A DNA stretch of 64,000 nucleotides from Gammaproteobacteria bacterium (GTDB lineage: Bacteria; Pseudomonadota; Gammaproteobacteria; Enterobacterales; Alteromonadaceae): contig JAAFAI010000002.1 in assembly GCA_018222405.1 (NCBI GenBank), positions 124,001 through 188,000 on the forward strand. The letters run 5' to 3'. The translations under genes and the position numbers were made by a program. Numbering within the stretch: the stretch's first letter is position 1; every line of letters starts with the position of its first letter. Under the pieces are notes generated by a model. That model was not told the origin of the DNA, searched no databases, and saw only the letters and a list, made by a program, of their open reading frames with translations. This document shows, in pieces, positions 16,324 to 27,205 of the stretch.

Positions 16324-18098
16324 CGGCGATCACATTAAAAAATTCCAAAGCCAGGGCTGGCGGGGCAAAAATTAATACCCGTCCGGGTCCTATGCAGTGG
16401 CGCTTCGTGCTGGTAGTGGGCATCATTGTTCTGGTCTTCCTGATCCTGGCGCTACGTACGGCTTTTATTCAGGTCATCGCCCCGGATGCGCTGATTGAAC
16501 AGGGCGATAGTCGTACCCTGCGAACCCGCAATACCCCAACATATCGCGGTCTCATCACCGATCGTAACGGCGTAGAACTGGCCGTAAGTGTGCCGGTAAG
16601 AGCTATCTGGGCCGACCCAAAAATTATTCATGAACAACATGGGCTCAATCAAACCCGCCGCTGGCTGGCGCTGGCCGAAGTGCTTGGGCAGGACGTTGAT
16701 GAGCTGGTGGGTAAGGTCGGTAACCCTAAACGACGCTTTGTGTATTTGCAGCGTCAGGTGTCGCCAGCGATGGCCGATTATGTCGAAAAACTGGAAATCC
16801 CGGGCGTTTATTTGCGTAAGGAATCACGCCGTTATTACCCGACCGGCGAGGTCGCCGCGCAGTTAATCGGTATCACCAACGTGGATGACAAAGGCATAGA
16901 GGGACTCGAACGGTTATACGACGACTGGCTTACCGGTTCGCCGGGTACCCGTAAGATTCGCCGTGATGCCAAGGGGCGCCAGGTGGAAGTGTTGGAGAGC
17001 AAGGATGGCGAAGCCGCGGGCAATCTGACACTGACTATCGATCAGCGTATTCAGGCGCTGGCCTATCGTGAAATCAAGGAAGCGATGCTCTACTACCAGG
17101 CCAGTTCCGCCTCGGCCATTGTGATTGATGTGCATAGCGGTGACATTCTGGCGATGGTCAATGCGCCATCGTTTAATCCTAATGACCGCAGCGATATCTC
17201 CCCGCGGCGGATGCGTAACCGTGTGATCACCGATGCCTTTGAACCCGGCAGTTCATTAAAGCCACTGGCGGTACTCAGCGCGCTGGAATTTGGCGCCGTA
17301 AAAGTGGGCGATATTGTGGACACCTCGCCGGGCTGGATGCGTCTTGGTGGCAGTCTGGTCAAGGACTTCCGCAACTACGGCAAACTGAGCCTGGCAGAGA
17401 TTATTCAGCATTCCAGTAATATGGGCACCTCGAAACTGGCTTTGTCGGTACCCAAACCATTTCTGCTGGATACCTATTACAACATGGGCCTGATGTCGGA
17501 CACCGGCATCAATATGCCCGGCGAAAGCAGCGGGATCTTTCACGAACGCAGCCGCTGGTCTGAGTTTGAACTGGCCACCTTATCTTTTGGCTACGGCATC
17601 TCCGTCACTACCGCCCAGCTAGCCAGAATGTACTCAACCATAGCGTCAGGTGGGATTAAGCGGCCACTTAACATTGTCAAAAATACAGATAACCAGGCTT
17701 ACAAGCCCAGCGCTGAGCGGGTGATTAGCGAACAAAACGCCAAAGCCATTATGGCCATGATGGAAACGGTTACTCAGGAAGATGGCTCCGGCGTTAAAGC
17801 CCGGATCCCGGGTTACCGGGTGGCGGGTAAAACCGGTACCAGCCGCAAAGCCGTGGCCGGGGGTTACGGTGAAGAGTACGTTAATATCTTTGCCGGCATA
17901 GCCCCGCTAAACGATCCGCAACTGGTCACCGTTGTGCTGATCAACGAACCGGGTGGCGATCTCTATCATGCCGGCGATACCGCAGCGCCGGTATTCTCTG
18001 AAATTATGGGTGGTGCGTTACAACTGCTGAATATTGCACCGGATGATCGTCAGGTAAGTGCCACACAGGTGGTAGAGAGGTCGACCAATGGTGGTTAA
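16320..18098 (+). CDS. ftsI: Division-specific peptidoglycan transpeptidase FtsI (PBP3)
   Basis: A 592-residue class B penicillin-binding protein that cross-links septal peptidoglycan with FtsW. It has a short basic cytoplasmic tail, one membrane anchor (about residues 28-48), a pedestal domain with RNTPTYRGLITDRNG, then the transpeptidase domain. Active-site motifs are SxxK in FEPGSSLKPLAV, SxN in HSSNMGTSK and KTG in VAGKTGTSRK. Length fits E. coli FtsI (588). The end overlaps murE by 11 bases. Confidence 0.97.
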   Translation: MTAITLKNSKARAGGAKINTRPGPMQWRFVLVVGIIVLVFLILALRTAFIQVIAPDALIEQGDSRTLRTRNTPTYRGLITDRNGVELAVSVPVRAIWADPKIIHEQHGLNQTRRWLALAEVLGQDVDELVGKVGNPKRRFVYLQRQVSPAMADYVEKLEIPGVYLRKESRRYYPTGEVAAQLIGITNVDDKGIEGLERLYDDWLTGSPGTRKIRRDAKGRQVEVLESKDGEAAGNLTLTIDQRIQALAYREIKEAMLYYQASSASAIVIDVHSGDILAMVNAPSFNPNDRSDISPRRMRNRVITDAFEPGSSLKPLAVLSALEFGAVKVGDIVDTSPGWMRLGGSLVKDFRNYGKLSLAEIIQHSSNMGTSKLALSVPKPFLLDTYYNMGLMSDTGINMPGESSGIFHERSRWSEFELATLSFGYGISVTTAQLARMYSTIASGGIKRPLNIVKNTDNQAYKPSAERVISEQNAKAIMAMMETVTQEDGSGVKARIPGYRVAGKTGTSRKAVAGGYGEEYVNIFAGIAPLNDPQLVTVVLINEPGGDLYHAGDTAAPVFSEIMGGALQLLNIAPDDRQVSATQVVERSTNGG

Positions 18099-19617
18099 CG
18101 CGTTTATGCAAAGCCTGCATGCACTGTTGATTAAATTTGGTATCAATGCACCGGATATCCGGGTTCACGGACTCACGCTGGATAGCCGTGAGGTGACACC
18201 GAAGCTGGCATTTGTTGCAGTTAAAGGGCATAGCCGTGATGGGCGTGACTTTATACCACAAGCCATCAGTCTTGGTGCCCGGGCTATTCTCGCTGAAGCA
18301 GAAGATGCCGGTGAACACGGCCAGGTCATGATGCGTGAACATACGGTTATTGTGAAGGTGTGGGGGCTGGCAGACCTGCTTTCCTCACTGGCAGCTGCGT
18401 TTTACGACTATCCGGCCAATAAACTGGCGACCATCGCAGTGACCGGCACTAACGGCAAAACTTCTGTGGTGCAGTTGATTACTCAGATGAAACATCTGTT
18501 GGGCCACCGCGCCGCGTCAATTGGGACGCTGGGCAGTGGTATTTACCGTGACGATGCCGACTTTAAGCCACCAGCTAACGGTAATACCACACCTGATGCT
18601 ATTTCTATGCAGTATTTACTGGCCGAGTTTGTGCAGCAGGAAGTCCATCAGGTGGCTTATGAAGCATCATCTCATGCGCTGGTGCAAAATCGCCTCAAAC
18701 AGGTGAATACCGACATTGCGGTGTTTACCAATCTGACCCGTGATCACCTTGATTATCATGGCACCATGGAGGCTTATGCAGAAGCAAAGCTTGGCTTACT
18801 GGATTTGCCCGGCCTGCATTCGGTGGTGCTTAATTATAATGACGAGGCAAGTATAGCCTGGGCCAAAAAGGCTAATAAGTCGATTCAGAAGGTCTGGACC
18901 GCCGTGTTGCCAGAACCTGCCCGGGATATGCCAGAAGGTCGCTATTGTTTTGCCATAAATGTGCAATACCATCCTAATGGATGCCAGTTCAGGCTCGCAA
19001 CATCCTGGGGGACGACCGTGGTACAAACCGATTTGCTGGGGCACTTTAATATTGCCAACCTGATGAGCGCCACTGCCGCTCTTCTTTGTCAGGGCGAGCG
19101 TTTTGACAATGTGGTGAAAACCATTGAGCAGGTACAGGCAGTCGCCGGTCGCCTGGAAGTTTTTGAATTTCCTGATCATGCCAATGTGGTCGTCGATTAT
19201 GCCCACACGCCGGATGCATTGAGTCAGGCACTTAAAGCCCTGCGCCTGCATACCGATGGTAAGCTCTGGTGTGTATTTGGCTGTGGTGGTGACCGTGACA
19301 AAGGTAAGCGGCCGTTAATGGCGCAAGCTGCCGAACAAGGTGCCGATGAGCTGGTGATCACCACTGATAACAGTCGCTCAGAATCACCTTCGGCCATTGC
19401 CGAGGATATCCGTGCTGGTCTTAATCACCCTGAAAATGTGCAGGATATCCCCGACCGTGAGCAGGCTATTCGTTATTGTCTGACCAATGCGGGCAGCAAT
19501 GACCTCATTCTCGCGGCAGGTAAAGGGCACGAGAGTTATCAAATAATTGGCGAACAAAAAATAAACTATAACGAACGGGAAGCCATTACCCGTTTGCAGC
19601 AGGAGTGCAGCAAATGA
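18088..19617 (+). CDS. murE: UDP-MurNAc-tripeptide synthetase (meso-DAP adding)
   Basis: MurE, 509 residues, cytoplasmic Mur ligase that adds the third residue to UDP-MurNAc-L-Ala-D-Glu using ATP. It has an N-terminal UDP-binding domain, the ATP loop VTGTNGKTSV, the SSHALVQNRL stretch, a central ligase domain and a C-terminal domain starting near VVDYAHTPDAL. The motif that reads meso-diaminopimelate is usually DNPR; here it is DNSR (TTDNSRSE). The arginine that selects meso-DAP is kept but proline is replaced by serine. The ATG at 18088 overlaps the end of ftsI. Confidence 0.96.
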   Translation: MVVNAFMQSLHALLIKFGINAPDIRVHGLTLDSREVTPKLAFVAVKGHSRDGRDFIPQAISLGARAILAEAEDAGEHGQVMMREHTVIVKVWGLADLLSSLAAAFYDYPANKLATIAVTGTNGKTSVVQLITQMKHLLGHRAASIGTLGSGIYRDDADFKPPANGNTTPDAISMQYLLAEFVQQEVHQVAYEASSHALVQNRLKQVNTDIAVFTNLTRDHLDYHGTMEAYAEAKLGLLDLPGLHSVVLNYNDEASIAWAKKANKSIQKVWTAVLPEPARDMPEGRYCFAINVQYHPNGCQFRLATSWGTTVVQTDLLGHFNIANLMSATAALLCQGERFDNVVKTIEQVQAVAGRLEVFEFPDHANVVVDYAHTPDALSQALKALRLHTDGKLWCVFGCGGDRDKGKRPLMAQAAEQGADELVITTDNSRSESPSAIAEDIRAGLNHPENVQDIPDREQAIRYCLTNAGSNDLILAAGKGHESYQIIGEQKINYNEREAITRLQQECSK

Positions 19618-21020
19618 TTACCAGGTCTTTGATGTGGATTGCAGAGCAAATAAAAGGTCGTCTGAGTGGCGAAGACTGCACTGTATCTGCCGTCAGCACT
19701 GATACCCGAACCCTTACTCAGGGGGCTGTATATCTGGCGCTTAAGGGCGAGAATTTCGACGGTCACCAATTTGTTGAGGCCGCAGAAAAAGCCGGCGCAG
19801 CGGCCGTTATTGCCAGCCAAGCGGTGACTACCGTACTGCCGGTGATTTATGTTGAAGATACCAAACTGGCACTAGGTCAACTTGGCGCGGCAGTTAAAGC
19901 AGAAGTTAAACCTAAAACCATTGGTATTACCGGCAGCAGTGGTAAAACCACCGTTAAGGAAATGTGCGCGGCTATCTTATCGCGGCGCGGCAATGTGCTG
20001 GCGACTGCTGGCAACTTTAACAACGAAATCGGTGTGCCACTCACCTTACTGCGCCTGACTCCGGAACATGAGTACGCGGTGGTGGAGATGGGCGCTAACC
20101 ATCTCGGTGAGATTGCCTATACCACTGATCTGGTGAAACCGGATGTGGCAACCATTGTCAATGCCGCAGCGGCCCACCTTGAAGGCTTTGGCAGCTTACT
20201 CGGGGTGGCCCGTGCCAAAAGCGAAATCTTTAAAGGGCTGGGCGAAAAAGGCCTGGCCATTGTTAACCAGGACAGTCAGTTTGCTGAATTCTGGCTGGGT
20301 AAACTGAAATATCAGCCGGTGCAAACCTTTTCGCCGGATAACCATAATGCCCAGGCCGACTTTTACGCTACCGACATTACCATTGATTTGAATGGTTGCG
20401 CGGCATTTGAGATGCACTCGGTGCAGGGCAATACTGATATTCGCCTGGCTGTGCCGGGCATGCACAACGTAGGCAATGCACTGGTTGCTGCGGCGCTGAC
20501 TATGGCCGTTGGTGCTACGCTCGAAGACGTTAAGTATGGTTTGCAGGATATGCAGGCGGTTGGGGGACGGTTAAAAGTAGTGCCGCTCACTGAGCAGGTA
20601 CGCATTCTGGACGACACCTATAACGCCAACGTGGGATCCGTTAAGGCGGCTATTGATACCCTGGCCAGCTTCTCTGGTCGGCGGGTGCTGGTCCTTGGTG
20701 ATATGGCGGAACTGGGCGAAAAGGCCCGTTACTATCATGAACAGGTTGGTGAATATGCTAAAGAGAAATTTATCGACTGTTTGTATACCTCCGGGGTACT
20801 GAGTCAGAGTGCCTCAACAGCCTTTGGCGACAATGGTTATCACTTCAGCGAGCAATCCGCTCTGATTGAGGCGCTGGAACAGGATTTAGGCCATGAGCAA
20901 AGAGACTTAACGATTCTGGTGAAAGGCTCCCGCAGCGCGAGGATGGAAAATGTCATAGCGGCGTTGGAGAAATCGCCGCTGGGAAAGCTTAGTCGTCGGC
21001 GGGAGAAAATAGCATGTTAA
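19614..21020 (+). CDS. murF: UDP-MurNAc-tripeptide--D-Ala-D-Ala ligase
   Basis: MurF, 468 residues from the ATG at 19614, adds D-Ala-D-Ala to the UDP-MurNAc tripeptide. That start is chosen over GTG at 19605 because an AGGAG site sits 8 bases before it and it makes the usual ATGA overlap with murE. Landmarks are the N-terminal substrate domain with ISTDTRTL-like [22 protein letters not shown] loop [41 protein letters not shown] and the C-terminal [12 protein letters not shown]. Confidence 0.96.
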   Translation: MITRSLMWIAEQIKGRLSGEDCTVSAVSTDTRTLTQGAVYLALKGENFDGHQFVEAAEKAGAAAVIASQAVTTVLPVIYVEDTKLALGQLGAAVKAEVKPKTIGITGSSGKTTVKEMCAAILSRRGNVLATAGNFNNEIGVPLTLLRLTPEHEYAVVEMGANHLGEIAYTTDLVKPDVATIVNAAAAHLEGFGSLLGVARAKSEIFKGLGEKGLAIVNQDSQFAEFWLGKLKYQPVQTFSPDNHNAQADFYATDITIDLNGCAAFEMHSVQGNTDIRLAVPGMHNVGNALVAAALTMAVGATLEDVKYGLQDMQAVGGRLKVVPLTEQVRILDDTYNANVGSVKAAIDTLASFSGRRVLVLGDMAELGEKARYYHEQVGEYAKEKFIDCLYTSGVLSQSASTAFGDNGYHFSEQSALIEALEQDLGHEQRDLTILVKGSRSARMENVIAALEKSPLGKLSRRREKIAC

Positions 21021-22096
21021 TATGGCTCGCCGACTGGCTGACACAATTTGAATCTGGCTTTAATGTCTTCTCGTACCTAACGCTAAGAGCGATCCTGAGT
21101 ACGCTGACGGCGCTGTTAATTGCCATCATTATTGGTCCTAAAATGATCCGCTGGTTACAACGGATGCAGATCGGCCAGACGGTGCGAACCGATGGCCCCG
21201 AGTCGCACCTATCCAAGTCTGGTACGCCTACCATGGGCGGTTTACTCATTCTGGCGGCTATTGTCATCAGTGTGCTGCTTTGGGCAGATTTAACCAATAC
21301 CTATGTGCTGGTGACCTTATTCGTAGTGGTTACCTTTGGCATTATCGGGTTTGTCGATGATTACCGAAAAGTGGTACGCAAGGACTCAAAGGGCCTGATT
21401 GCCCGCTGGAAGTATTTCTGGCAATCGGTGATTGCCCTGTGTGTCGCGTTTTATCTGTATTCCTCTGCGCAAACCATGGAAGAAACGGCCTTACTGGTAC
21501 CGTTCTTTAAAGAGGTACTGCCACAACTGGGCATTTTATATATAGCCATCGTGTACTTTGCACTGGTAGGCACGAGTAACGCGGTTAACCTGACTGACGG
21601 GCTCGATGGCCTGGCCATTGTACCGACAATTCTGGTCGCCGGAGCCTTTGCTATTTTTGCCTACGTCACCGGTAACGCTAACTTTTCCGGTTATCTGAAT
21701 ATCCCGCATATCCCGCTAACCAGTGAACTGGTTATTGTGTGTACCGCCATTGTGGGCGCCGGGCTGGGGTTCTTATGGTTTAACACCTATCCGGCAATGG
21801 TCTTTATGGGCGATGTGGGCTCGCTGGCACTTGGCGGTACGCTTGGCGTGCTGGCGGTGCTGGTACGTCAGGAAATTGTGCTAATTATTATGGGCGGCGT
21901 GTTCGTGATGGAAACCGTCTCGGTGATCATGCAGGTTGGCTCCTACAAGCTGCGCGGGCAACGCATTTTCCGCATGGCACCTATTCACCATCATTACGAA
22001 TTAAAAGGCTGGCCGGAACCCCGGGTGATTGTGCGATTCTGGATCATCTCGCTGATTCTGGTACTGATTGGTTTGGCAACGTTGAAATTACGATAG
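21014..22096 (+). CDS. mraY: Phospho-N-acetylmuramoyl-pentapeptide-transferase
   Basis: MraY, 360 residues with about ten membrane helices, transfers phospho-MurNAc-pentapeptide to undecaprenyl phosphate to make lipid I. Conserved motifs include [11 protein letters not shown], the Mg-binding [15 protein letters not shown] and the cytoplasmic [11 protein letters not shown] near the C-terminus. Length equals E. coli MraY. The start overlaps murF by 7 bases. Confidence 0.97.
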   Translation: MLIWLADWLTQFESGFNVFSYLTLRAILSTLTALLIAIIIGPKMIRWLQRMQIGQTVRTDGPESHLSKSGTPTMGGLLILAAIVISVLLWADLTNTYVLVTLFVVVTFGIIGFVDDYRKVVRKDSKGLIARWKYFWQSVIALCVAFYLYSSAQTMEETALLVPFFKEVLPQLGILYIAIVYFALVGTSNAVNLTDGLDGLAIVPTILVAGAFAIFAYVTGNANFSGYLNIPHIPLTSELVIVCTAIVGAGLGFLWFNTYPAMVFMGDVGSLALGGTLGVLAVLVRQEIVLIIMGGVFVMETVSVIMQVGSYKLRGQRIFRMAPIHHHYELKGWPEPRVIVRFWIISLILVLIGLATLKLR

Positions 22097-22099
22097 GTT

Positions 22100-23425
22100 A
22101 TGACTGAAACAGCGCGTTTACCACAGTATGTTATTGCCGGTCTCGGACAGACCGGTCTTTCCTGTGTGCGCTATCTGCAACAACAGTCAGTAGCGTTTAA
22201 AGTGTGGGACACCCGCGCCGGCTTCAGTGTCAGCGAGGAGCTGGCTGCCCGGGTAAGCGCTGATATCATCTGTGGTGAATTGCCGCAAAATTACTGGCAA
22301 GGCGTCACTCATCTGGTATTAAGTCCTGGCATCGCCACCGATTTACCGGAAGTTGCACGGGCCAGACAAGCCGGTGTGAGCGTGATTGGCGATATCGAAT
22401 TATTTGCCCTGGCAGTTAAGCAGCCGGTAATTGGTATCACGGGCTCTAACGGCAAGACTACCGTTACCTTGATAACCACGCACATTCTGCAGAAACTGGG
22501 TTTTAATGCCATTGCTGCCGGCAATGTAGGTTTGCCGGCACTGGACTCACTGCAGCACAAAGCCGATATCTCAGTGCTTGAATTATCCAGCTTCCAGTTG
22601 GAGACAACCCGCAGTTTAGCGCTCTCTGCCGGAGCGATACTGAACATTTCGGCGGATCATCTCGACCGTCATCATACACTGGCAGCATACAGTGAAGCCA
22701 AGCAACGTATTTTTGACCATTGCCGGGTAGCCGTGGTTAACCGCGATGACAGCAATACCATGCCGATGAGCGCCGTCGAGACCAAAGTAGCCACCGGCCT
22801 GACCCCGGCCAGCGAAGACTTTGGATGGGATGCAGCCCGGCAAACCATTACTTTTAACGGTTTGCCTTTATTGGCTTTGGCTGATACCGCGCTGGTAGGT
22901 TTGCATAATGCACTTAATATTCAATCGGCACTGGCGCTGGTCAGTGTCTTTAGCCAGGATATGAAAGCTGCCGCCGAGGCTGTTAAGTCTTTTAAGAGTG
23001 CGCCGCACCGCTGCACTAAAATTGCCGAAGTCGCGGGCGTGAGTTTTATCGACGATTCAAAAGCAACCAACATTGGCGCCACCGAAGCAGCCCTGCAGGG
23101 GCTGGCCGGCAGCATAAAAGGTAAATTGATTCTGATTGCCGGTGGCGATGCGAAAGGCGCAGATTTAAGCGAGCTGGCACCGGTATTATCAGCTCATGTA
23201 GATGTAGTCATTGCCCTGGGCAAAGATGGACAAGTGCTCAGTAATATAGCTGCACATGGCTATTATGTTGAAAGTCTTGAGCAGGCTGTGCAGCAGGCGT
23301 TTTCACAGGCTGAACCAGGCGATACAGTACTGTTGTCGCCGGCCTGTGCCAGCCTGGATATGTTTGAAAATTACCAGCACCGGGCTGAGGTTTTCCAGCA
23401 GGCGGTCGAGGAGTTATCAGCATGA
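22100..23425 (+). CDS. murD: UDP-MurNAc-L-Ala--D-Glu ligase
   Basis: MurD, 441 residues, adds D-glutamate to UDP-MurNAc-L-Ala. It has an N-terminal Rossmann domain (VIAGLGQTGLSCVRYL), ATP loop GITGSNGKTTVT, GNVGLPALD, the ELSSFQLE block, NISADHLDRH and the C-terminal FIDDSKATN stretch. It starts 3 bases after mraY and overlaps ftsW by 4 bases. Confidence 0.97.
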   Translation: MTETARLPQYVIAGLGQTGLSCVRYLQQQSVAFKVWDTRAGFSVSEELAARVSADIICGELPQNYWQGVTHLVLSPGIATDLPEVARARQAGVSVIGDIELFALAVKQPVIGITGSNGKTTVTLITTHILQKLGFNAIAAGNVGLPALDSLQHKADISVLELSSFQLETTRSLALSAGAILNISADHLDRHHTLAAYSEAKQRIFDHCRVAVVNRDDSNTMPMSAVETKVATGLTPASEDFGWDAARQTITFNGLPLLALADTALVGLHNALNIQSALALVSVFSQDMKAAAEAVKSFKSAPHRCTKIAEVAGVSFIDDSKATNIGATEAALQGLAGSIKGKLILIAGGDAKGADLSELAPVLSAHVDVVIALGKDGQVLSNIAAHGYYVESLEQAVQQAFSQAEPGDTVLLSPACASLDMFENYQHRAEVFQQAVEELSA

Positions 23426-24696
23426 ATGCCGTAACTTCCCAGCTAGCCGGTCTTTTCGCTGCGCGCCACGATAAGCCAAACACCAGTGCTCCGGCGTTTG
23501 ATGGCGGCATTGTGCTAGTGGCATTTGCTCTGATGGCTATTGGTCTGATTATTGTGACCTCTGCTTCCATGCCGGTTGCCGATCGGCTCCATGACAATCC
23601 GTTTTATTTCTCAATTCGTCACGGTATTTACCTGATTGGCGCCATTATTGCTGCCATGATTACGGTGCAGCTACCCATGCAGTTCTGGCGGGTGACTAAC
23701 CCTTATATGTTACTGGCAGCCATAGGCCTGCTGGTAGCGGTGCTGCTGATTGGCAGAAATGTTAATGGATCTACCCGCTGGCTGGTAATCGGGCCTATTA
23801 CGGTACAGGCTGCGGAACCGGCAAAGCTGTTTTTCTTCTGTTACCTGGCGGGCTACATGGTCCGGCGTTACGATGAAGTCACAGAGAATCTGAAAGGCTT
23901 TATTAAACCGCTGGTTGTGTTCTTTATTCTGGCGTTGTTGTTACTGGCACAACCCGATCTGGGTACTGTAGTGGTAATGCTGGCCACCACCATGGGACTG
24001 TTGTTTTTAGCCGGAGCCAAACTGTGGCAGTTTTTTGCTTTACTGTTTGCCGGAGTGTTAGCCGTGGTTGCCCTGATTGTGGATTCAGAATACCGGCTGG
24101 CGAGGGTTACCTCGTTTTGGGATCCCTGGGCCGATCCATTCGGCAGCGGTTATCAGCTAACCCAGTCTTTAATGGCATACGGGCGGGGTAACTGGTTCGG
24201 TCAGGGACTGGGCAATAGTTTACAAAAACTCGAATTCCTGCCCGAGGCGCATACTGACTTTGTCATGGCCATTCTAGCCGAAGAGCTGGGATTCACCGGG
24301 GTGATGGTAGTGCTGTTACTGATGCTGTGGCTGGTGATCCGGGCGTTGCAAATTGGTAATCAGGCGCTGGCCAGTGAACGGGCATTTGAAGGCTTTCTGG
24401 CCTATGCCATTGGCATTTGGTTTAGTTTCCAGACTGCGGTAAACATTGGCGCCAGCGCCGGCATTCTGCCAACCAAAGGATTAACGCTGCCACTGGTGAG
24501 TTACGGTGGTTCAAGTTTAATCATTATGTCAGTTACCGTGGCTGTGCTGTTGCGGATTGATTTTGAATTACGTGTAGCAGGCGTTCAGGCGCTGGATAAA
24601 GGCCGTAAGCGGGAAGGTAAAGCGAAAGTGAAGGCCGCTATGAAACCGCTTCAGGCTAACGACCAGGATTTATCTCAGGAGCCGGATGATGAATAA
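23422..24696 (+). CDS. ftsW: Septal peptidoglycan polymerase FtsW (SEDS family)
   Basis: FtsW, 424 residues, ten-helix SEDS glycosyltransferase that polymerises lipid II at the septum with FtsI. SEDS landmarks are GRNVNGSTRWLVIGPITVQAAEPAKL, AQPDLGTVVVM, the conserved loop GYQLTQSLMAYGRGNWFGQGLG, PEAHTDFVMAILAEELGF and LPLVSYGGSSL. The C-terminal 45 residues are cytoplasmic and charged. It overlaps murG. Confidence 0.97.
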   Translation: MNAVTSQLAGLFAARHDKPNTSAPAFDGGIVLVAFALMAIGLIIVTSASMPVADRLHDNPFYFSIRHGIYLIGAIIAAMITVQLPMQFWRVTNPYMLLAAIGLLVAVLLIGRNVNGSTRWLVIGPITVQAAEPAKLFFFCYLAGYMVRRYDEVTENLKGFIKPLVVFFILALLLLAQPDLGTVVVMLATTMGLLFLAGAKLWQFFALLFAGVLAVVALIVDSEYRLARVTSFWDPWADPFGSGYQLTQSLMAYGRGNWFGQGLGNSLQKLEFLPEAHTDFVMAILAEELGFTGVMVVLLLMLWLVIRALQIGNQALASERAFEGFLAYAIGIWFSFQTAVNIGASAGILPTKGLTLPLVSYGGSSLIIMSVTVAVLLRIDFELRVAGVQALDKGRKREGKAKVKAAMKPLQANDQDLSQEPDDE

Positions 24697-25753
24697 ACGT
24701 TGTCTGGTGATGGCTGGTGGTACCGGCGGACATGTATTTCCCGGCATAGCGGTGGCCAATGAATTACAGCGCCGCGGCTGGCACATCGACTGGCTGGGTA
24801 CGGCAGAACGTATGGAAGCCGAGGTGGTACCAGCCCATGGTTTTCCGATTCATTTTATTCCGGTAAAAGGGTTGCGTGGTAAAGGTATTGCTGCCCGGCT
24901 ATCCGGCTTACTGGCGCTGATTAAATCCTTGTTTAACGCCCGTAAAGTGCTGCAAAAACTGCAACCGGATGTGGTTATCGGGATGGGCGGTTATGCCAGC
25001 GGGCCAGGCGGCGTTGCGGCGAAAAGCCTCGGTATCCCGATTGTCATCCACGAACAAAATGCGGTGCCTGGCATGACTAACAAGTTACTTGCCCGCATTG
25101 CGAAAAAAGTCATGCTTGGGTTTGCTTCGGCGGCTCCGTACTTCGCCGGTGCTAAAGCAAAATGCCAGGCAGTAGGCAACCCGGTGCGGGATGAAATTCT
25201 CGCGATTGAGCCTAAACGTCAGACCTCTCAACCCATGCGTATGCTGGTGGTGGGCGGCAGTTTAGGTGCGCGGCCACTGAACGAACAACTGCCGGTGATC
25301 TGCCAGTCTTTTCCTGAACTGGAGATTCGCCATCAGTGTGGTAAAGGCAACGAACAAACCGTGCGCAGTGCTTATGGCGACAAGCCGGTGACCGTGAATG
25401 AATTTATTACTGATATGGCCGAGGCTTATCAGTGGGCTGATTTTGTTGTCTGTCGGGCCGGGGCATTAACCGTGGCAGAGGTTGCCGGTGCCGGTAAACC
25501 GGCCATTTTTGTGCCGCTGCCTCATGCCGTAGATGATCATCAAACGCTGAATGCGCGCTATCTGGCCGACCAGAATGCAGCCAAAGTGGTGGCACAATCG
25601 GCACTTAGCCAGGAATTACCGGTGATTCTGCGTGACTGGCTGGAAAATCCTGATGACTGTGTCAGGATGGCCGCCAACGCAAAACAGTTTGCACCTTACA
25701 ATGCAGCTCAGCAGGTAGCCGATGCCTGTGAAGCTTTAACCAAAGAGAGATAG
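24689..25753 (+). CDS. murG: Lipid II synthase (UDP-GlcNAc transferase) MurG
   Basis: MurG (354 residues) adds GlcNAc to lipid I on the inner face of the membrane. Two adjacent ATGs exist (24686 and 24689); AGGAG at 24677-24681 is better spaced from the second. The N-terminal glycine-rich loop MAGGTGGHVFPG, IGMGGYASGPG, HEQNAVPGMTNKLLA, VVGGSLGARPLN and the C-terminal donor site GALTVAEVAGAGKPAIFVPLPHAVDDHQ identify it. Confidence 0.97.
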   Translation: MNKRCLVMAGGTGGHVFPGIAVANELQRRGWHIDWLGTAERMEAEVVPAHGFPIHFIPVKGLRGKGIAARLSGLLALIKSLFNARKVLQKLQPDVVIGMGGYASGPGGVAAKSLGIPIVIHEQNAVPGMTNKLLARIAKKVMLGFASAAPYFAGAKAKCQAVGNPVRDEILAIEPKRQTSQPMRMLVVGGSLGARPLNEQLPVICQSFPELEIRHQCGKGNEQTVRSAYGDKPVTVNEFITDMAEAYQWADFVVCRAGALTVAEVAGAGKPAIFVPLPHAVDDHQTLNARYLADQNAAKVVAQSALSQELPVILRDWLENPDDCVRMAANAKQFAPYNAAQQVADACEALTKER

Positions 25754-25759
25754 CGGTAG

Positions 25760-27205
25760 ATGGTATTGGAAACGCCTTTTCAAAGTCCCCAGATGCGAAA
25801 GATCACGCGCATATTTTTTGTCGGGATCGGCGGTGCCGGCATGGGCGGGATCGCCGAAGTGCTGTTGAATGAAGGCTATGATATTGCCGGCTCTGACATC
25901 CAGACCGGTGCAATGACTGAGCGCCTGGCTGAGCTGGGCGCGGATATTGCCATTGGCCATTGCGCTGAAAATGTGGTGGATGCCAACGTTGTAGTGGTAT
26001 CCAGTGCTATCAACGAGGCCAATCCCGAGATTCAATATGCGCGGGAAAAACGCATCCCGATTATCCGCCGCGCTGAAATGCTGGCTGAATTAATGCGTTT
26101 CCGTCATGGCATCGCGGTGGCAGGCACCCATGGTAAAACCACTACTACCAGCCTTATTGCGACCATTTTTGCCGAAGCCGAGCGCGATCCTACTTTTGTG
26201 ATCGGGGGATTGCTTAACAGCGCCGGTACTAATGCACGACTCGGTAGCAGTCGTTATTTAATCGCCGAAGCGGATGAGAGTGATGCCTCGTTCCTGCACC
26301 TTCAGCCGATGATGAGTGTGGTGACTAATATCGAAGCAGATCATATGGAAACCTATGGTGGTGACTTCAGTAAAATGACCGACACCTACATTGAATTTTT
26401 ACATAATCTGCCGTTTTACGGACAGGCTGTAGTGTGTGGTGATGACCAGGTTATCCGTTCACTGTTGCCGCAAATCGGTCGCAGCGTGATCACCTACGGA
26501 TTGGCTGAAGATAACGATGTGTACGCCACCGATATTCACTACAGTTTTGGCTCGGCGCATTTTACCGTTCATCGCCCGGACCGCGAGCCACTGCCGGTGA
26601 AGTTAAATCAGACCGGTAAGCACAATGTACTTAATGCCCTGGCCGCTATTACGGTGGCCACGGAAGAAGGGATAGATGATGAGTCAGTGCAGGCCGCGCT
26701 GGCCGGTTTTGGTGGCATTGGCCGTCGCTTTGAGGTGCTTGGACAGTTTGATACCAGTGTGGGAGAAGTGACTCTGGTGGACGATTACGGCCACCATCCA
26801 ACGGAAGTAGCGGCGACCATTGAAGCGGCCCGCAACAACTGGCCGAATCAACGGCTGGTAATGATTTATCAACCACACCGTTACACCCGAACCCGTGATT
26901 TGTATGAAGACTTTGTGGAAGTACTGTCTCAGGTGGATTGCTTATTACTGCTGGATGTATATGCGGCCAGCGAACAACCTATTGATGGCGCCGACAGTCG
27001 CTCACTGGCGCGCTCTATCCGTGCCCGTGGCCAGTTAGAGCCGGTTTATGTCAGCGAGTACGGTGAGCTGCCTGCGATTCTCGCTAATCAGTTGCAGGAC
27101 GGTGATATTGTGATGACGCAGGGCGCCGGTAACGTTGGCCAGCTGGCCAGGAAGCTGGCGGCAATGCAGTTAAACCCGCAAATTATGCAGCAGGAGGAGC
27201 AATAA
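25760..27205 (+). CDS. murC: UDP-N-acetylmuramate--L-alanine ligase
   Basis: MurC, 481 residues, attaches L-alanine to UDP-MurNAc, the first cytoplasmic stem-peptide step. It has an N-terminal [16 protein letters not shown] loop, ATP loop [37 protein letters not shown], the central HNVLNALAA and the C-terminal [14 protein letters not shown] and YQPHRYTRT. It begins 6 bases after murG and its stop shares a base with the ddl start. Confidence 0.97.
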   Translation: MVLETPFQSPQMRKITRIFFVGIGGAGMGGIAEVLLNEGYDIAGSDIQTGAMTERLAELGADIAIGHCAENVVDANVVVVSSAINEANPEIQYAREKRIPIIRRAEMLAELMRFRHGIAVAGTHGKTTTTSLIATIFAEAERDPTFVIGGLLNSAGTNARLGSSRYLIAEADESDASFLHLQPMMSVVTNIEADHMETYGGDFSKMTDTYIEFLHNLPFYGQAVVCGDDQVIRSLLPQIGRSVITYGLAEDNDVYATDIHYSFGSAHFTVHRPDREPLPVKLNQTGKHNVLNALAAITVATEEGIDDESVQAALAGFGGIGRRFEVLGQFDTSVGEVTLVDDYGHHPTEVAATIEAARNNWPNQRLVMIYQPHRYTRTRDLYEDFVEVLSQVDCLLLLDVYAASEQPIDGADSRSLARSIRARGQLEPVYVSEYGELPAILANQLQDGDIVMTQGAGNVGQLARKLAAMQLNPQIMQQEEQ

